A stretch of DNA of 64,000 nt from Rhinolophus ferrumequinum (GCF_004115265.2 NC_046307.1:22631191-22695190); one strand, 5' to 3'. Counted from the stretch's first letter, positions 35,130 to 46,625 are shown. The notes: generated by a model not told the origin, from the letters alone. Made by a program: numbers and translations.

Positions 35130-35325
35130 CCCTGTTAGGCTACATTGTATCATCTGATGCATTTACATGTCTGTCTCTATAGTAGACTATACATTCCCGG
35201 AGGACAGGGGCTACGACTGTCTTGTTCATCTCTGTTTCCCTCTGCTTCCCGTCACCACAGGATGGTGTGAGGAAGACTATACGAGAGGTACTCATCAATG
35301 TCAAATGAATAAATGATTGAAGTAC
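35130..35325 (+). mobile_element. L2 3' end
   Basis: Forward L2 terminus: tagtagactatacattcccg, gaggacaggggctacgactg, tcttgttcatctctgtttcc and a tail ending gaataaatgattgaag. Confidence 0.65.
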
Positions 35326-35394
35326 CATGGTTGGGCATTTTGTAGGCAGACAGTGTCCTCTGTTTTGTGACGAATCTATTTACTTTCATTTCGT

Positions 35395-35560
35395 CTGTTT
35401 AGTCAGCCAGTATCTCTGGGTTGCCTATCCTGTGCCTGGCACTGTGAGACAAGCGTGGTGGTCCTGCCCACACACAGCTTACACTCTAGAGAGAGATAGG
35501 CAACCTACAACTTACTACACGGGTGATGAAGACATGTAGACCAGGAAGCGTGGTCTGGAT
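35395..35560 (-). mobile_element. L2 3' end fragment
   Basis: The opposite orientation to its neighbour: atcctgtgcctggcactgtg, agcttacactctagagagag and a degraded interior. Confidence 0.45.
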
Positions 35561-35614
35561 TAGAGGTGTAATGAAAGCCCCAGGAGGAAATGAAATTTAA
35601 GTTGATATCCAAAG

Positions 35615-35860
35615 GATCATAATTAATCATTTAGCTAATGTTTATATAGTGCGTATCATGTGAAGGGCACCACACTGAGGACTTTACATATTTAATTTAT
35701 TTAATTCTCACAACAGCCTTATGAAGCGCATACTATTATTATTCCCACTTTAGAGATGAGGAAACTGAGCACAGAGATGTTGAAAAACTGGCCCAAGGTC
35801 ACACAGTTTGTCCGGCAGAGCCAGCATTCAAACTCAGTCTGGATGGAGTCCATACTCTTA
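35615..35860 (-). mobile_element. MIR SINE, well preserved
   Basis: Full reverse MIR: atttatttaattctcacaac, agccttatgaagcgcatact, gagatgaggaaactgagcac (35752), ggcccaaggtcacacagttt and ccagcattcaaactcagtct. Confidence 0.8.
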
Positions 35861-35879
35861 CTGAGGAATTAGTCAGGTA

Positions 35880-36420
35880 AAGAGGAAGGTAGGGTGGGGT
35901 GTACTATTTGGGACAAGAGATGAGGCTGGGAAAACAAAACGGAGAATTTCTCCTGAGAGCAGCGGGAAGCCATTGGTGGTTTTAAGTAAGAAACAGGCAT
36001 GATGAGGTTGCATTAGAAGGGGCAAAGTGGGAGAGCGAGGAAGAGTAGCTAAGAGACCATCAAGACAAGACATTAAGACAAGACGGTAGCCTGGATTAGG
36101 GTGGTAGTCATGAAGACGAATTGAGGTTGCGTTACAGGAAAAAACTGGAGGCGGAACCAATGGGACTGGCTCATGGGTGAGATTTGGGACAAGGGGCTGG
36201 TGTCAGATTTCTGGACTGGACATGTGAGTTGGGCACACAGGAAGAGGGGGCGAAGCAAGTTTGGGTGGAAGATAATGAGTTCAGGTTTTGATTTGTGGAG
36301 CTGGATAAAGGCGCCCTTGAGACAGCTAAGGGGAGTGTCAAGTGGGCAGTGAGACCATCTGGGGCAGAGGAGGGGGTCTGTGTAGGGGAAGCTGCCAGCA
36401 CAAAGGAAGTCCCTAAAGTC
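35880..36420 (-). mobile_element. L2 interior fragment
   Basis: Reversed L2 wording: agcgggaagccattggtggt (35958), tagcctggattagggtggta (36086) and gatttctggactggacatgt. Confidence 0.5.
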
Positions 36421-36619
36421 CTGGGAGATATGGTGAGTCCTGAGGGGATAGAGGAGGAGGACATCTCAACAGTCTTCCTCAGAACCTCCTGGGGAGGCCA
36501 CTTCCCTGAGTGGGGCCTGGGCCTGGCCTCCTTACAGGCTTTCTGGGTGAGAGTGAACCGGAAGGCTTTGGGTCCAGCATGGTGAACAGCGACTCTGAAG
36601 ACTTAAAGAGAATAGGAAG
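36421..36619. other. Unassigned spacer
   Basis: Nothing recognisable lies here. Confidence 0.3.
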
Positions 36620-37215
36620 AGCGGCTAGTGACAAGTTTCCCTCGCTCACACATGCTCCCCAAATTGGGTGGATCTGCAGCTCCCCTGGCCAAATGCAGCC
36701 TCTCGCTCAGCTCAGGTGGCCTCCCTTCCCCTCTCGTATCACCTCCTGCCCCTGCTTACAGCCTTCTCACTCCACCAGGCCCTCAGATGTCCAATCCCTG
36801 GAGCCCCTCACGCAAGGTCACCCATCATCTGCCCCTAACCCTCCTCTCCAGTGTTCTTGCTCATTCTTTCTTTCCTGCTTCCCCCACTTTTCTCCCCCTC
36901 CCCGGCCTCCTGCCCTCGTAACACTCAGCTTTTTCCCTGCGGCTTTGCACAGGTTGTCCTTTGCACTGAGAATGTCCATCTCCCCACCGCGATCCCACCC
37001 ATTCCTCTTGACCCTGTTCAGAGGCTGCCGCCCCCAACAGCTCCCTCACTCTGCTTCCCTCTTACTGGGGGCCATGGCACTTGCTCTCGGCGTCCCCTGC
37101 AGGCCTTCAGCTCTGCTAGCCTCTGGACACAGCGAGGGGCTCACAGATCATCTCCAAACCCCTGTCTCTTTCAACCTTGCATCTCCTTACTGGGAGCACA
37201 GTGCCTGGCAGAGAA
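36620..37215 (+). mobile_element. L2 LINE fragment
   Basis: C/T-rich plus strand with forward L2 style: cttacagccttctcactcca, ccctgcggctttgcacaggt (36937), tgtcctttgcactgagaatg and cattcctcttgaccctgttc. The 255-codon frame across it is a side effect of low stop-codon density. Confidence 0.45.
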
Positions 37216-38285
37216 GATGGCCACAGGGCCTCAGGTGGACGGCAATGGTTTTCTCAAGTAGAGATTTACATGAGTAAGAATCTAGGGGCCTGTTTAACCT
37301 GCCCAAGACCCAGACCACCTTCAAGGACCCGAGGACTACAGGAACACAGGTTACAAAGGAGAATTTGCTGGTGGGTGCGATTTCCCTGGCTGCCCTGGTG
37401 GGCACAGGCTGTATTTGAACGTGGACTGAAGCTTAAGCTTGGTCTTGTCTGACTACACTGTAGCCAAAGCTGTCACATGGACATGTCCAGGAGTTAGAAG
37501 CCTGGGCCCATCTCCTAGCATCTTGCCTCCCCCAACCCCATATGAGCAGGCCAGCTGAACTCCCCTTCCCCAAACCCAGCACAAGGAGTTTACCCTTTGA
37601 CGGAAGCAGGATGAGTCTGTCTTGGTCAAGCTTGTCTTCTCTACCTCCCTTTTGCTTTGCTCTGGTTGCTCATATGTTTTTGCTTTGCTCTTAGATAATC
37701 TTGAGCCTCTGGAGGTCCTTAGGAAATCGCCAATGCACTGTTTTCCAAATGTGCCCCAGCCTCACCCCAGGCCCAGGGAATCAGCATCCCCAGGGGAGGT
37801 GACTGATGATTTGCATAACTGCAAGCTCCTTAAGGCTCACTAATCAAATCCACACGCCCCACCCCCCACCCCCATTACAGGCTGGCTCATGGATGGCCAA
37901 AGGCCCTTGCTTGGAGCAGTCAGAGCTGAGTGCAGGCTGGGACTCTCAGCTGCATGTGACACTCCCAGAAACCATCTCACTCTCTGGGCTTCCTCCCCAT
38001 GTGTTTGATCAGGACGGGCACTGTAACCTTGCCTAACTTGCAGGGTCGTTTAGATTGTTGAAGTAACACTGGAGGCGGGAAACTGAGGCTCAGTGGGAGA
38101 AAAGATTTTCGAAGGTCATCCACCTTTTCATTTGCCTGTTTATGTGCCAGGCTGTGGGGATTCAGCTGGGAACAACTTGTTGGGGGCAGATGTTCTAGTA
38201 AACAATGAAACCAGTAAGTGAACCAGATAATCAAAATAAAGGAAATAAAGGGGTTTTCGAGAGTCAAGGCAAAGGTGGGGAGGAG
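37216..38285. other. Intergenic upstream of the CpG island, no gene seen
   Basis: At 37740-37850 tgccccagcctcaccccagg with cagggaatcagcatccccag looks like a worn MER5-type fragment. A minus-strand MIR scrap (gggaaactgaggctcagtgg) is at 38078-38097. Confidence 0.4.
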
Positions 38286-38289
38286 ACGG

Positions 38290-39720
38290 CCCCTGCAAGA
38301 CCTGTCCACGACAGGTCATTCCAGCAGAGACCTGGACGTTGGGGAGCCGTCCGACGAGGCCCTGGAGGGTTGTCATCAGCCCAGTGGCTGCGGAGCCAGG
38401 AGGCCCCCTGGACCGGGCCAGGGCGCTCCCAGAGCCCTTGGAGGCGCGGCGGGCGCGGGTCTTTGTCTCCTTGGTTCTCTCCACAGCCTCTCCGACCCCC
38501 AGCGCTGTTCCTTCTTTGACCCCGAATAACTTGTTGGTTTCCCCCGGGCTTTGTTTCCGGGGGTCAACGCCCCCGAGACGCCAGGCAGCCGCCCCGGGCC
38601 CTCGTGGGTCCTGCATCTGACACCCCTTCTGGCCCCCGCCCCCTACCCGCTCAGAGACCGGGGTCAAAGGCAGCTCCGCGTCACGTGGTCGCAGAGCAGC
38701 ACCGAATCGGCCGGGAGAGCCGAGGGAGAATCCGGGTGGAAGCCGAGAAATCCAACCCCGATAGCAGCTCGGGGTCCCGCCCCGGCCCCCGCCCCGGGGC
38801 GCTCGCCTCACTCCGGACTGCCGCCCGGGCCTCCGGAGCCGATCTCCGGCTGGCACCCACGCTTCATCACGGGATCGAGCCCTGCTCCCACGGCCGCGAT
38901 TCAGGGAGGTAGGCGCCGGAGCCAGAAGGGGTAAGGGGAGATGGGTTGGGGACCCTCCGCCCGCGGATTCGCCCCTTTGTGCTCCGCGGGCCCGCAGGGT
39001 GCGAAGCAGCGCGCCCCAACTTCCAGTCTTCAAGGAGACCCCTGCCTCGCGGCCGCGGGAGGAGGGGGAGCCTGCGAGCTGCCCCAGGGCAGTACCGGGG
39101 GCCGCCGGGACTGGGGGCTGGGCACCGGGAGGGAGGGGACGGGGGAGGAGAGCGAGCCGGAGGCGGAGCGGGCGGCGGTGGAGGCGGTGGCGCGGTGCAG
39201 GGGTGGGAGCGGCGGGTGGCGACCGCGAAAGGGTTAACCCGGGTCCCGGCCAGAGCCCAGCGGCGCACGCACCGCTAAGGGACCCAGGCGTCCGGCGGCG
39301 CGCTGGGAGCGCCCCCTCCCCCGCGTGGCGCCCCATCCGTGGCAGGTAAGAGGCTGGGAGGGCCGAGGCCGGCCAGTCCCCTGTCGCGCAGCCGGCGGGG
39401 CCCGAGCCCGGCGTGCAGGCCGCGCGGGGCCCAAGCGGCCGCCGGCGCAAGTTTGGTGCGGGCGGGCGCCGGGCGGGCGAGTAGAGTCTGCCGGGCCCCG
39501 CGCTAGGGGTGGGAGGACAAAGGGGTGGGGGACCGCGCGGGGGCCGGGGGCAGGCCGGGGTGCGGGCGAGGGCAGCGCGGCAGCTGTAGGTCACGGATAA
39601 TGTCACTCACGAGGAATGCCCCCTCCCCCTCCCCTACTCCCGAACAGGGGAAACTTTTGTCTGGCGAGGGAGGGGGTTAGAGGCCGGTCCCCGCTTCGGG
39701 TAGGGTAAGGCAGCCGGACC
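38290..39720 (+). promoter_or_regulatory. Large CpG island, probable NDST1 promoter
   Basis: CpG is dense over about 1.4 kb, with GC boxes throughout (for example at 38776-38800 and 39120-39190) and no TATA box in clear position. An E-box of USF/MYC type, gtcacgtg, is at 38680-38687. The position about 23 kb 5' of RPS14 and head-to-head with it fits NDST1 in mammalian gene order (known from human chromosome 5). The assignment is by synteny, not by coding sequence. Confidence 0.65.
39236..39345 (+). other. Candidate noncoding first exon (NDST1) ending at a strong splice donor
   Basis: The sequence ccgtggcag|gtaagag at 39345/39346 is a near-ideal donor inside the CpG island, and NDST1 is known to begin with noncoding exons. 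The start site is not defined by sequence, so the left boundary is a guess. Weaker donors at 38910 (gag|gtaggc) and 38930 (ggg|gtaagg) are alternatives. Confidence 0.35.
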
Positions 39721-40080
39721 GGTTTTCTCCCGGCTGAGAGCGGCCTGGCCTATAGCTCCCCTCCTCCCTCAGGTTCTCGGGAGCCAGAAGCCCCTGCTTT
39801 GAACGCTGCCCTTTAACACCCTGGGACAGGGTGAGGAGGGGGCGCCCATGGACTCCTGGGTCTGGGACAGGCTGGGAATCCGGGGACTGGCCTCTTTCCC
39901 AGATTCAAACACCTGGGTCAGCCAGGAGCTATGCCAGGGCCAGGGGATACAGAACCCCAGCTCCCTTCATGCCCTAGTGCTGCTACGCCCTCCACCCCCC
40001 AAAAAAAGCATAGGGAATGGCCTGGGGCAGTATTGGCTCCTGATCTGAGGTTCAGACTGACCTGGGTGTCTGTCACTTTC
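39721..40080. other. Presumed NDST1 intron 1, 5' part
   Basis: Composition falls from CpG island to ordinary level. No further exon is seen. Confidence 0.4.
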
Positions 40081-40084
40081 CAGC

Positions 40085-40425
40085 CGGCTGACCTTGGACT
40101 GATTTCTTACCTTCTAGCCTCAGTTTCCTCACCTGTGGAATGGGCAAAATATAGTATCTGCCAGAATAAGGATGAAATGAGAACCCGTGGGACTTCAGTA
40201 AACAGTGGCATGTTTGTATTCAGCAAGTATTTATTGCATGTTTACTATGGGCCAGGCACTGAGCTAACTGCTTTACGTATACGATTTCATTTAATTCTTC
40301 AACGTTACTGTTAACCACATTTTACAGAGGGGGAAACTGAGGCAAAGAATAGCAAAGGTCACGCAAGTGGGAAGTGGATTTGACTCCCTCCCCCAGCGTA
40401 AGTTTCAGCTAACATAACAGGACTC
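40085..40425. mobile_element. Opposed MIR pair
   Basis: A plus-strand MIR (40085-40210, gcctcagtttcctcacctgt) is followed at once by a minus-strand MIR (40215-40425, tttcatttaattcttcaacg and gggggaaactgaggcaaaga). The two could base-pair as RNA over their shared core. Confidence 0.7.
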
Positions 40426-40810
40426 TACCAGATCCTGCTATGACTGAGCTCACAGTTTCATGTTCAGTTGAAATTATGAGGACACCTGCCTCCTCTCCCC
40501 AGTCCCCTTACCCCCAAGGGATGCTCCTGCCTGGCACTGGTGCCAGTGACGTCTTGTGCACTGGCTCTTGTTGTGGGAGGCTGGAGCAGGAGGGGACATC
40601 GGTTGGAGCCTGGGCCTGGAGCTCTGTGATGGTCCAATTTCTGTTGCTGGCTGGGCCCATGGCAGGAACGCTCTCCCAGTGCGGGTGGTACAGGGAGGAG
40701 CCCGTCTCCCTGGCTTCAGCTAGGGACAGCTGGTGGCTTTGTCAACAGACCTCTCCCCAGCACCCAGGGGAGGACAGTGCCTTTCATCTCCATTCGACCA
40801 GGTCACTTTC

Positions 40811-40830
40811 AGATCAGCAGGGGGCAGAGG
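40811..40830 (+). promoter_or_regulatory. CTCF-like motif
   Basis: atcagcagggggcagagg fits the forward CTCF core closely. It lies about 1.5 kb downstream of the CpG island. Confidence 0.3.
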
Positions 40831-42390
40831 TAGGGCACAGAAGCAGAGCCCTTGGGGTGATGAGAGATTTAAGGCCACGGGATTGCTCTCTCAGGTGTCC
40901 TCCTGTGTGACTCCTCAGCAGGGTCCTCTGTGCTAAACTTACAGGTGGCTCTAGGTGCCCCAGCCCCTTGAGGAGCCTAATGGGGGGTGGACTTGGAGCC
41001 AGCATCAGGACTGCAGAATCCTGATGGAAAATGCATGTGTGTGTAGGTTTCTGAACCTAGAGCACACTATGGGTTCTCCGTAAATACCCTGCGAGTGAAT
41101 GTGGGGTGGGCCAGACTTGCAATGCCGTGGGTGCCCTGTGCTGGCCCAGTCTCTTCGTGGAGGTACCATCTCATGGCTGTTGATCAAGCTTTCATTGGGG
41201 GCTTTGAGTAATTTTTTTTAAGAAATAGAGAGCAAATTATTTGCTCATAAATCCCATCTTAAAACAATGCAGTGGAGTAGATAATGAATGAAGGAAGTAC
41301 GTACTTGGGAGAGGAAAGTTCGTGCGTTGCTGCTCTAACTGCTCTGAGGGCTGTTCCAGCCCTGCACCTGGGATTTGCAGGGTCTGAAGGCTTTTCCTGA
41401 GCCTGGGAATAGGGGCCTCATGCGCTGACAGTTCACTTTCAGCTTGTAGGAATATGAGTGGAAATTCCACTACTAGCTGGACTTTGAGGGGACTCAGGAG
41501 TGTGGGGGAATGAGTAGAGGGGCCAGAAGGCAGAAAGGGGTGCTGAGGGATGGGGATGACCCTTGGCATGTGGTCATACTGTCCCTGTCATCATGATCAG
41601 AGTAGGGGGGAGGCCTCAGGGAGCATCAACAGGTGAAGGGAAGGAGCCAGAAAGCAAGACAAGATGGGTAGTGAGCCTCCTGTCAACAAGGGGTATGCAA
41701 GAACAGTTTTACAATCACAAGTGGAAGTCGAGAGTATGAAATCATAGGTTGCGGGTTGGCCTACAGGCCACCTGAGAAAGTCTACATCTGAGAAGCTTAG
41801 AAATGGGCCCTGGTCTCTCTTGGTCCTGGGCTGTGGACCTGCTTGACCCATCTTCCATACTTAGGGACCAAAGCCAGGCCCGAAGGTCCCTAGAGACTGG
41901 GCAGACTTCTGCTGGTGTAGAATTTGCTTTGGGGTATGGCTTGAAATATCCGGAGTGTTTTGAGGACTTGGACATTCTTTACTTGAAATGGAACGTTAGG
42001 GTAATTTGTTAACTATGTATGGAAAATGTCTGTGGACAGGGGTGATGTGTACACGACATGGGCTAAAGATGCTGCTGGCTTCTGACTGGAGAGGCTGCTG
42101 ATCTGATGGGGGAGGGAAATGTGGATCAAGTGATCGGGAAGAGGCAGGATGTGATCAGTGATAGACGGGCTTTGGAAGGTCGGGGGAGGGGAAAGCGCCT
42201 CGGTTAGTAATGTCGGTTGTTAATGGCGGCAGGGTTTCCTGGGGGAGGAAGTGTTGGTGTGGCTGCAGGCTGTGGTAAGGGGGGGCAGGGGGAGACAAGA
42301 TCGGTTGTGGGGAGCTCGCCGTATCTGCTCAGGAGTTTGGATTTTATCCTGCAGCCAGTGGAGAGGACAGAGGGTTGTAAGCAGCTCATT
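40831..42390. other. Presumed intron, no gene seen
   Basis: Unique-looking sequence with overlapping short frames. A reversed L2 fragment may occupy 41990-42400 (gagtttggattttatcctgc at 42331 is an L2 word). Confidence 0.35.
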
Positions 42391-42394
42391 GAGT

Positions 42395-42585
42395 CGATGC
42401 CTGTTACTGTGCCTTGTGCCAGGCTTCTCACAGACGCTCCATTGAAATCGTACAATACCCCTGCAAAGTAGCTGCTGGTGCTGGTAACCCCACCCCCGCC
42501 CCATTTTCAGATGGGGAAATGGAGGCTCAGAGTGCTCAAGTCACTTCCAGAGCTGTATTTGAACGCAGGCCCATACTGTTTCTGC
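42395..42585 (-). mobile_element. MIR SINE
   Basis: Reverse order: gttactgtgccttgtgccag, aatcgtacaatacccctgca, cattttcagatggggaaatg and gaggctcagagtgctcaagt. Confidence 0.65.
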
Positions 42586-44240
42586 CCTATGGGGTTGCTC
42601 TGCGCAGGTCATTTGGCCAAAGATGGTGGCAAGGCGGGCTGGGTTGAAAGCAGCCCAGAGATGATGCTCACTGAGCTCCAGCAGAGAGCTGACCCGAGTC
42701 TGACTCAGGCCATGGCACTGAAAGGGAGGAAGAGAGGGGCTGCAGGACTTGGTAGCTGCCTTGGGGAATCAAGGTCATCCCAGGTGGTCTAAGATTTGGG
42801 GAAGGACCCTTAAGTGGCAGTGTCGCTACTTTCAAGTCCCTGCAGGGCTCTCTATAGGCAGAGGGCATAGTCATGTCCTGTGTGGCTTTTGAGGGCAGAG
42901 ACAGCACCAAGGGTTACAGGGGCGCTAATGGGAATAAACTGCTTGGCCAGGAAGCAAGGGCCCCATTACTGAAGGTGTGCAAAAAGGCTGGACAGTTGGA
43001 GAGGGTGCAGAGGGCCTGTGCCAGGAGGGGCAGGCCTGGGTGAACTGTTTCAGTTCCCATTTTACCCTAGAATCTCAGCATTCGGTGTGTGGGGGTGGTG
43101 GTGCTTGGCCCATTTCCACCCTGTTTTTCTCATAGCTTTTTGGAACTGCCCCTTCTTGTACATCTTGGGAAGTTCCCCTTACATGTCGGGGTCCGCCTGG
43201 GAGTGTCCTTGCCCCATGGACTACACTCAGCCCAGCTGACCTTCGAGGGGCCCCTTGGCATGTCTGGATCAGCCACCAGAACCTGGGTTGCTGGGAGCTA
43301 TGGTTTGACAGAGGACTGGAGCCTTCTCCTTCCATTTCCCAGTCTGTGAAATGGGTTCAGCCTCTCTTTCCTCAAATAGGAGGAAATAAGGCTGACTCAT
43401 GAATCAGGCTGAGTCAGTAGGGGTTGGAGGAAAGGGCTGGTGGGTTTAAAAGTGAGGAGTGGGAGGGGTGGGATGAGTGGGCGGGCAGGGTTATCCCCTT
43501 CCTTCCCCAAAGTAGAGGTTAAAGCAGGGTGTCCCGGTGTTGGGGTCCACCAGCAAAGGTGCTTTCTCCCGCCTGCGGGGCTGGTACAAAGCTCTGTCCA
43601 TCAGCTTTCGCTTAGAGGTTTAGAGCTTGGTAAAAGGAGTGGGCCTGAATGCCTGGGACTGTGGCCTCAGGGCTAGAGCTAGTCTGTCACCAAGGGAGTC
43701 ACAGAGGTGACGAAGCTCTTATCTATATGGAAGAGAGTGTGTGTTAAGTTGTTCCTGGCCCTTTTGATTCCTGCCTGTTTTATTTCTTAATGCGGATTGG
43801 AGTGATCTAATTTTAAAACATGAGTGAACCTTTGTTTTTTGGAGAGCAAGGTATGGAAAGTGGCTGGCTATGTGACTGCAGGGCCCGTTTCTATTTCCCC
43901 TCAGCCGTCAAACAGAGCCTGCCACTTTTCCCTCCCTGTGGGCGTCCCATCCCTTCCTGCCTCCACAGCTGCTCAGGGCAAGGATGCTGCATCCCAGTGA
44001 CCTCCCCTCACCTGCCCCCAAGTCCTCTCCCCCGCCCCGCCAGTGCCCAGCTTCAGTGTCTCTCCTAATTCCTCTGGGGTTGCCTACTCCCTGCGTTCTG
44101 TGTGCAGGGCCTATTATCTGGCCCCCTCACGGGCCCGTCACACACCTGACTTTGAATTTTGGTTTCTTAAGCATGTTTCTCATCTCCCCCAGAATCTGTG
44201 CCCCAGAAACAGGGGCTGCGTGTGGCCCATTTTTGCACCA
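42586..44240. other. Presumed intron, no gene seen apart from a motif pair
   Basis: A fragment near 43315-43360 (ttccatttcccagtctgtga) is a plus-strand MIR scrap. The AP-1 pair at 43393-43416 is listed separately. Confidence 0.35.
43391..43418. promoter_or_regulatory. Paired AP-1/MAF-type sites
   Basis: gctgactcat (TGACTCA at 43393-43399) and ggctgagtcag (TGAGTCA at 43410-43416) are two consensus AP-1 heptamers 17 bp apart centre to centre. Both are extended by gc on one side as in NF-E2/MAF sites. Confidence 0.4.
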
Positions 44241-44244
44241 GTGG

Positions 44245-44460
44245 AGGTAGGCAACATTGCAGAGTAGAGTCAAAAGTCCTGGGTTCAAATCTCAGCTCTG
44301 CCACCGTTGGCTGTGGGATCTAGAGCAAGTTCCCTAACTCTCTCTGGGCACCGATTTCCTCAACTGACAAAGGAAGAGAGTAAGACTCCTGTTTTGCTAG
44401 GGAGGTTGAGTAGATCATCGTAAGAGCCCAGTAAGCAGGAACTCTTACTGGGTACCATGG
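44245..44460 (+). mobile_element. MIR SINE
   Basis: It contains tcctgggttcaaatctcagc, tctagagcaagttccctaac, accgatttcctcaactgaca and a tail with gagcccagtaagcaggaact. Confidence 0.75.
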
Positions 44461-44984
44461 GTATTATTGTTGTTTGTGCCTGGGAGGTGATCTGTCCTTT
44501 CAGAGATGGAGGGAAGAAGACTCTGGGGAGTTTGAGTTCCTGAACTTCCTGTCTAATGGCCTCAGAAGGCTTGTTCAGATGATGAAACTGAGGCCGAGAG
44601 ATAGGGCAATTGGCATGGGGTGCGGGAGCTGCTGGTCTTATCCAGGAAGCCTGGCAGGATTTCCTCTCGTTGTTACACCTGTTTTTCCTCTTCCCTTCTT
44701 TCATCAAGGTTAAGGTGCTCAAGTTCTGTAGGCCCAGCCTGGTGGCCATGTTGGGCGGTATCTAAAACATGTGCCAGATAAGATGGCGTGGCTGGCAGGC
44801 CCTGTGGCTGCCCTCACGACCAGGGACCCAAGGCCCAGACTGTGTGCACTGTGGCCTGGATCCTCCAGAGGCTTCCTGGCCAGCCTCCCTGTGCCCTGGG
44901 AGGTAGGAGACGATGATGGCAGGGAGAAGTGACCTGGGCCAGGGCTTGGGGTAGGTGTCTAGGACACAGAGCAGAGGCTGGGAG

Positions 44985-45320
44985 GCAGGCTCTGGAGCCA
45001 GATCGTCTGGGTTCAAATCCCTGCTGAGCCACTTCCTACTTGGGGGACCTGGGGCAAGCTGTTTAGTTTCTTCATCTGTACAAAGAGGATCATAACTGTC
45101 CCCATCTCATAGCATTTAGAACGTAGTGCAGGGAAGGTGCTTCACGACAAGCTCCTTGGCAATTGTTACAGTCGGTGATGTTACTGACTCAGCCGTGCCT
45201 CTCACCCTCCCAACAGCAGATGGAGATAGGTACCGTCTCATCCCCTTTTAGCAGATGGGGTAACTGAGGCTCGGCGAGGTGTACAGCTTTGCCCAGAGAG
45301 GTTCAGACTCGGGGGAAGAG
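44985..45320. mobile_element. Opposed MIR pair
   Basis: Plus-strand MIR 44985-45185 (gccagatcgtctgggttcaa, agtttcttcatctgtacaaa) followed by minus-strand MIR 45200-45320 (gcagatggggtaactgaggc). Confidence 0.65.
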
Positions 45321-45885
45321 GGGTCTCCTGATTTCTGAGGTGCTGCTGTGGCCGGATGAAGCACCAGAAATGAGGAAGCTTCATCAGAGGTATCCAAGAG
45401 GGAGGGGCTGTGTCCGGAGGTGTGGAGCAGCGTCCCGGCACTCACGTGGCTGGCATGTGGTGAGGACTCTGGCCTCCTTCAGACCTGAGGTCTGGCTTCA
45501 CGAGGCAGGGCGTGGATTCCCATCACCCCCAGGCCGGCCAAGGATTGGCCTGTCCAGGCAGGACCAGGGTGGCAGTCGGCAGAGGTTTGCTATAGTCGTT
45601 GCGCAGCGGCAGCCACCTCTGGTTTACCCTACTTGCCCAGGCAGAGGCCAGGTGAGGAGAAAGGAATGTCGTCATCGCCGGGCCTTCACTCACGCTGCAC
45701 ACTCTGCCCGGATCCCTTCCTCCTCTCCTGACACCTGGGCAGCTCCTGACACCTGGGCAGCTCCTGCTTTTACAGGAGTGTCAGCATCACCTATTCACGG
45801 AAGCTCTTCCTGATTCCCCTGTAGGTGAAGTAGTCCCACCCCAGATACACTGAGTCAGAAACGGCGGGGTAGGGGTTTGGTAGGG
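45321..45885. other. Presumed intron, no gene seen
   Basis: A 174-codon plus-strand frame (45289-45813) begins inside a MIR and has no recognised domain. A duplicated 18-mer, tcctgacacctgggcagc, occurs at about 45726 and 45744. Confidence 0.4.
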
Positions 45886-45889
45886 GAAT

Positions 45890-45968
45890 GGGAGCTAGCA
45901 GTCTGTTTTAAGAAGCCCTCCAGGTAATGTCAATGCATGCTTAAGTTTGAGAAACACTCGGTTAGGTA
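45890..45968 (+). mobile_element. MER5A-like fragment, right half
   Basis: cagtctgttttaagaagccc, tccaggtaatgtcaatgcat and gcttaagtttgagaaacact match the right end of MER5A. Confidence 0.7.
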
Positions 45969-46100
45969 CGCATAATTAAAAAAAAAAATTGATGCTTCTC
46001 TCCTTGGGCTGTCAGCGTATCCAGACATCCAGCAAATGTGGGGGAGCCAGAGGAAAGCCCAGTTTGTCTCCATCCTATCTTCAAGGAGCCACCATCTCGT

Positions 46101-46161
46101 AACAGCTTTCTAACCCCAGGGAAAGCTGTATCACTGTATCTTGTGATACAGTGATGGGGTT
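46101..46161. repeat. Two adjacent perfect stem-loops with a loop-to-flank match
   Basis: Stem 1 pairs acagctttc (46102-46110) with gaaagctgt (46121-46129) around a 10-nt loop. Stem 2 pairs atcactgtatc (46130-46140) with gatacagtgat (46145-46155) around ttgt. The loop-1 word aacccca (46112-46118) is complementary to tggggtt (46155-46161). Confidence 0.85.
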
Positions 46162-46399
46162 CAATAGAACCGCAACCGGATTACAGGAGACAGTGCGGGG
46201 GCCACTCGAGGGAGGCAGTATCAGGTGCTGGGGGGGCTGGATAGGTGACAAGGATGGGTGCCAGGAGCAAGCCAGCTGCGTTCTGGGGCTGGGGCCAGCG
46301 CTGGGGTCCTGCTTCAGAAAAGGGCATGTTCTGGGTGTGGGGGTGCATGGGTGGGTGATTACAGTGGTCAAATGTCGTCTGAGAGGGCGAAGGGGCCTT

Positions 46400-46625
46400 A
46401 GCGGTCATCAGCCCAGTGGTTTTAAGCATCGATAACTTTAATGATGATGATGCTATAACTGCCACTCCCACTTACTGCGAGCTTCCAGACGCTTGTTGGA
46501 CACTTCTGGGTCCTCCCCAGAATAGTCCTGTAAAGGAGGCACTAGTATTGTCCCCATGTACAGGTGAAACTACTGAGGCCATCCAGCCCGAAGGTGATCG
46601 ATCTAGGAATTCTGTCGGATTCTAC
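46400..46625 (-). mobile_element. MIR fragment
   Basis: Reverse wording: taactttaatgatgatgatg, agtcctgtaaaggaggcact, agtattgtccccatgtacag and gtgaaactactgaggcc. Confidence 0.5.

Noticed and set aside
36510-37277. A 255-codon open frame on the plus strand
   Set aside because: It lies in C/T-rich sequence resembling forward L2, with Ser/Pro/Leu-rich random-looking translation and overlapping frames of similar length.
38140-39606. A 488-codon open frame on the minus strand
   Set aside because: It spans the CpG island, where stop codons are rare by composition. The translation is Pro/Arg/Ala/Gly-rich with no domain, and its downstream end runs into ordinary intergenic sequence.
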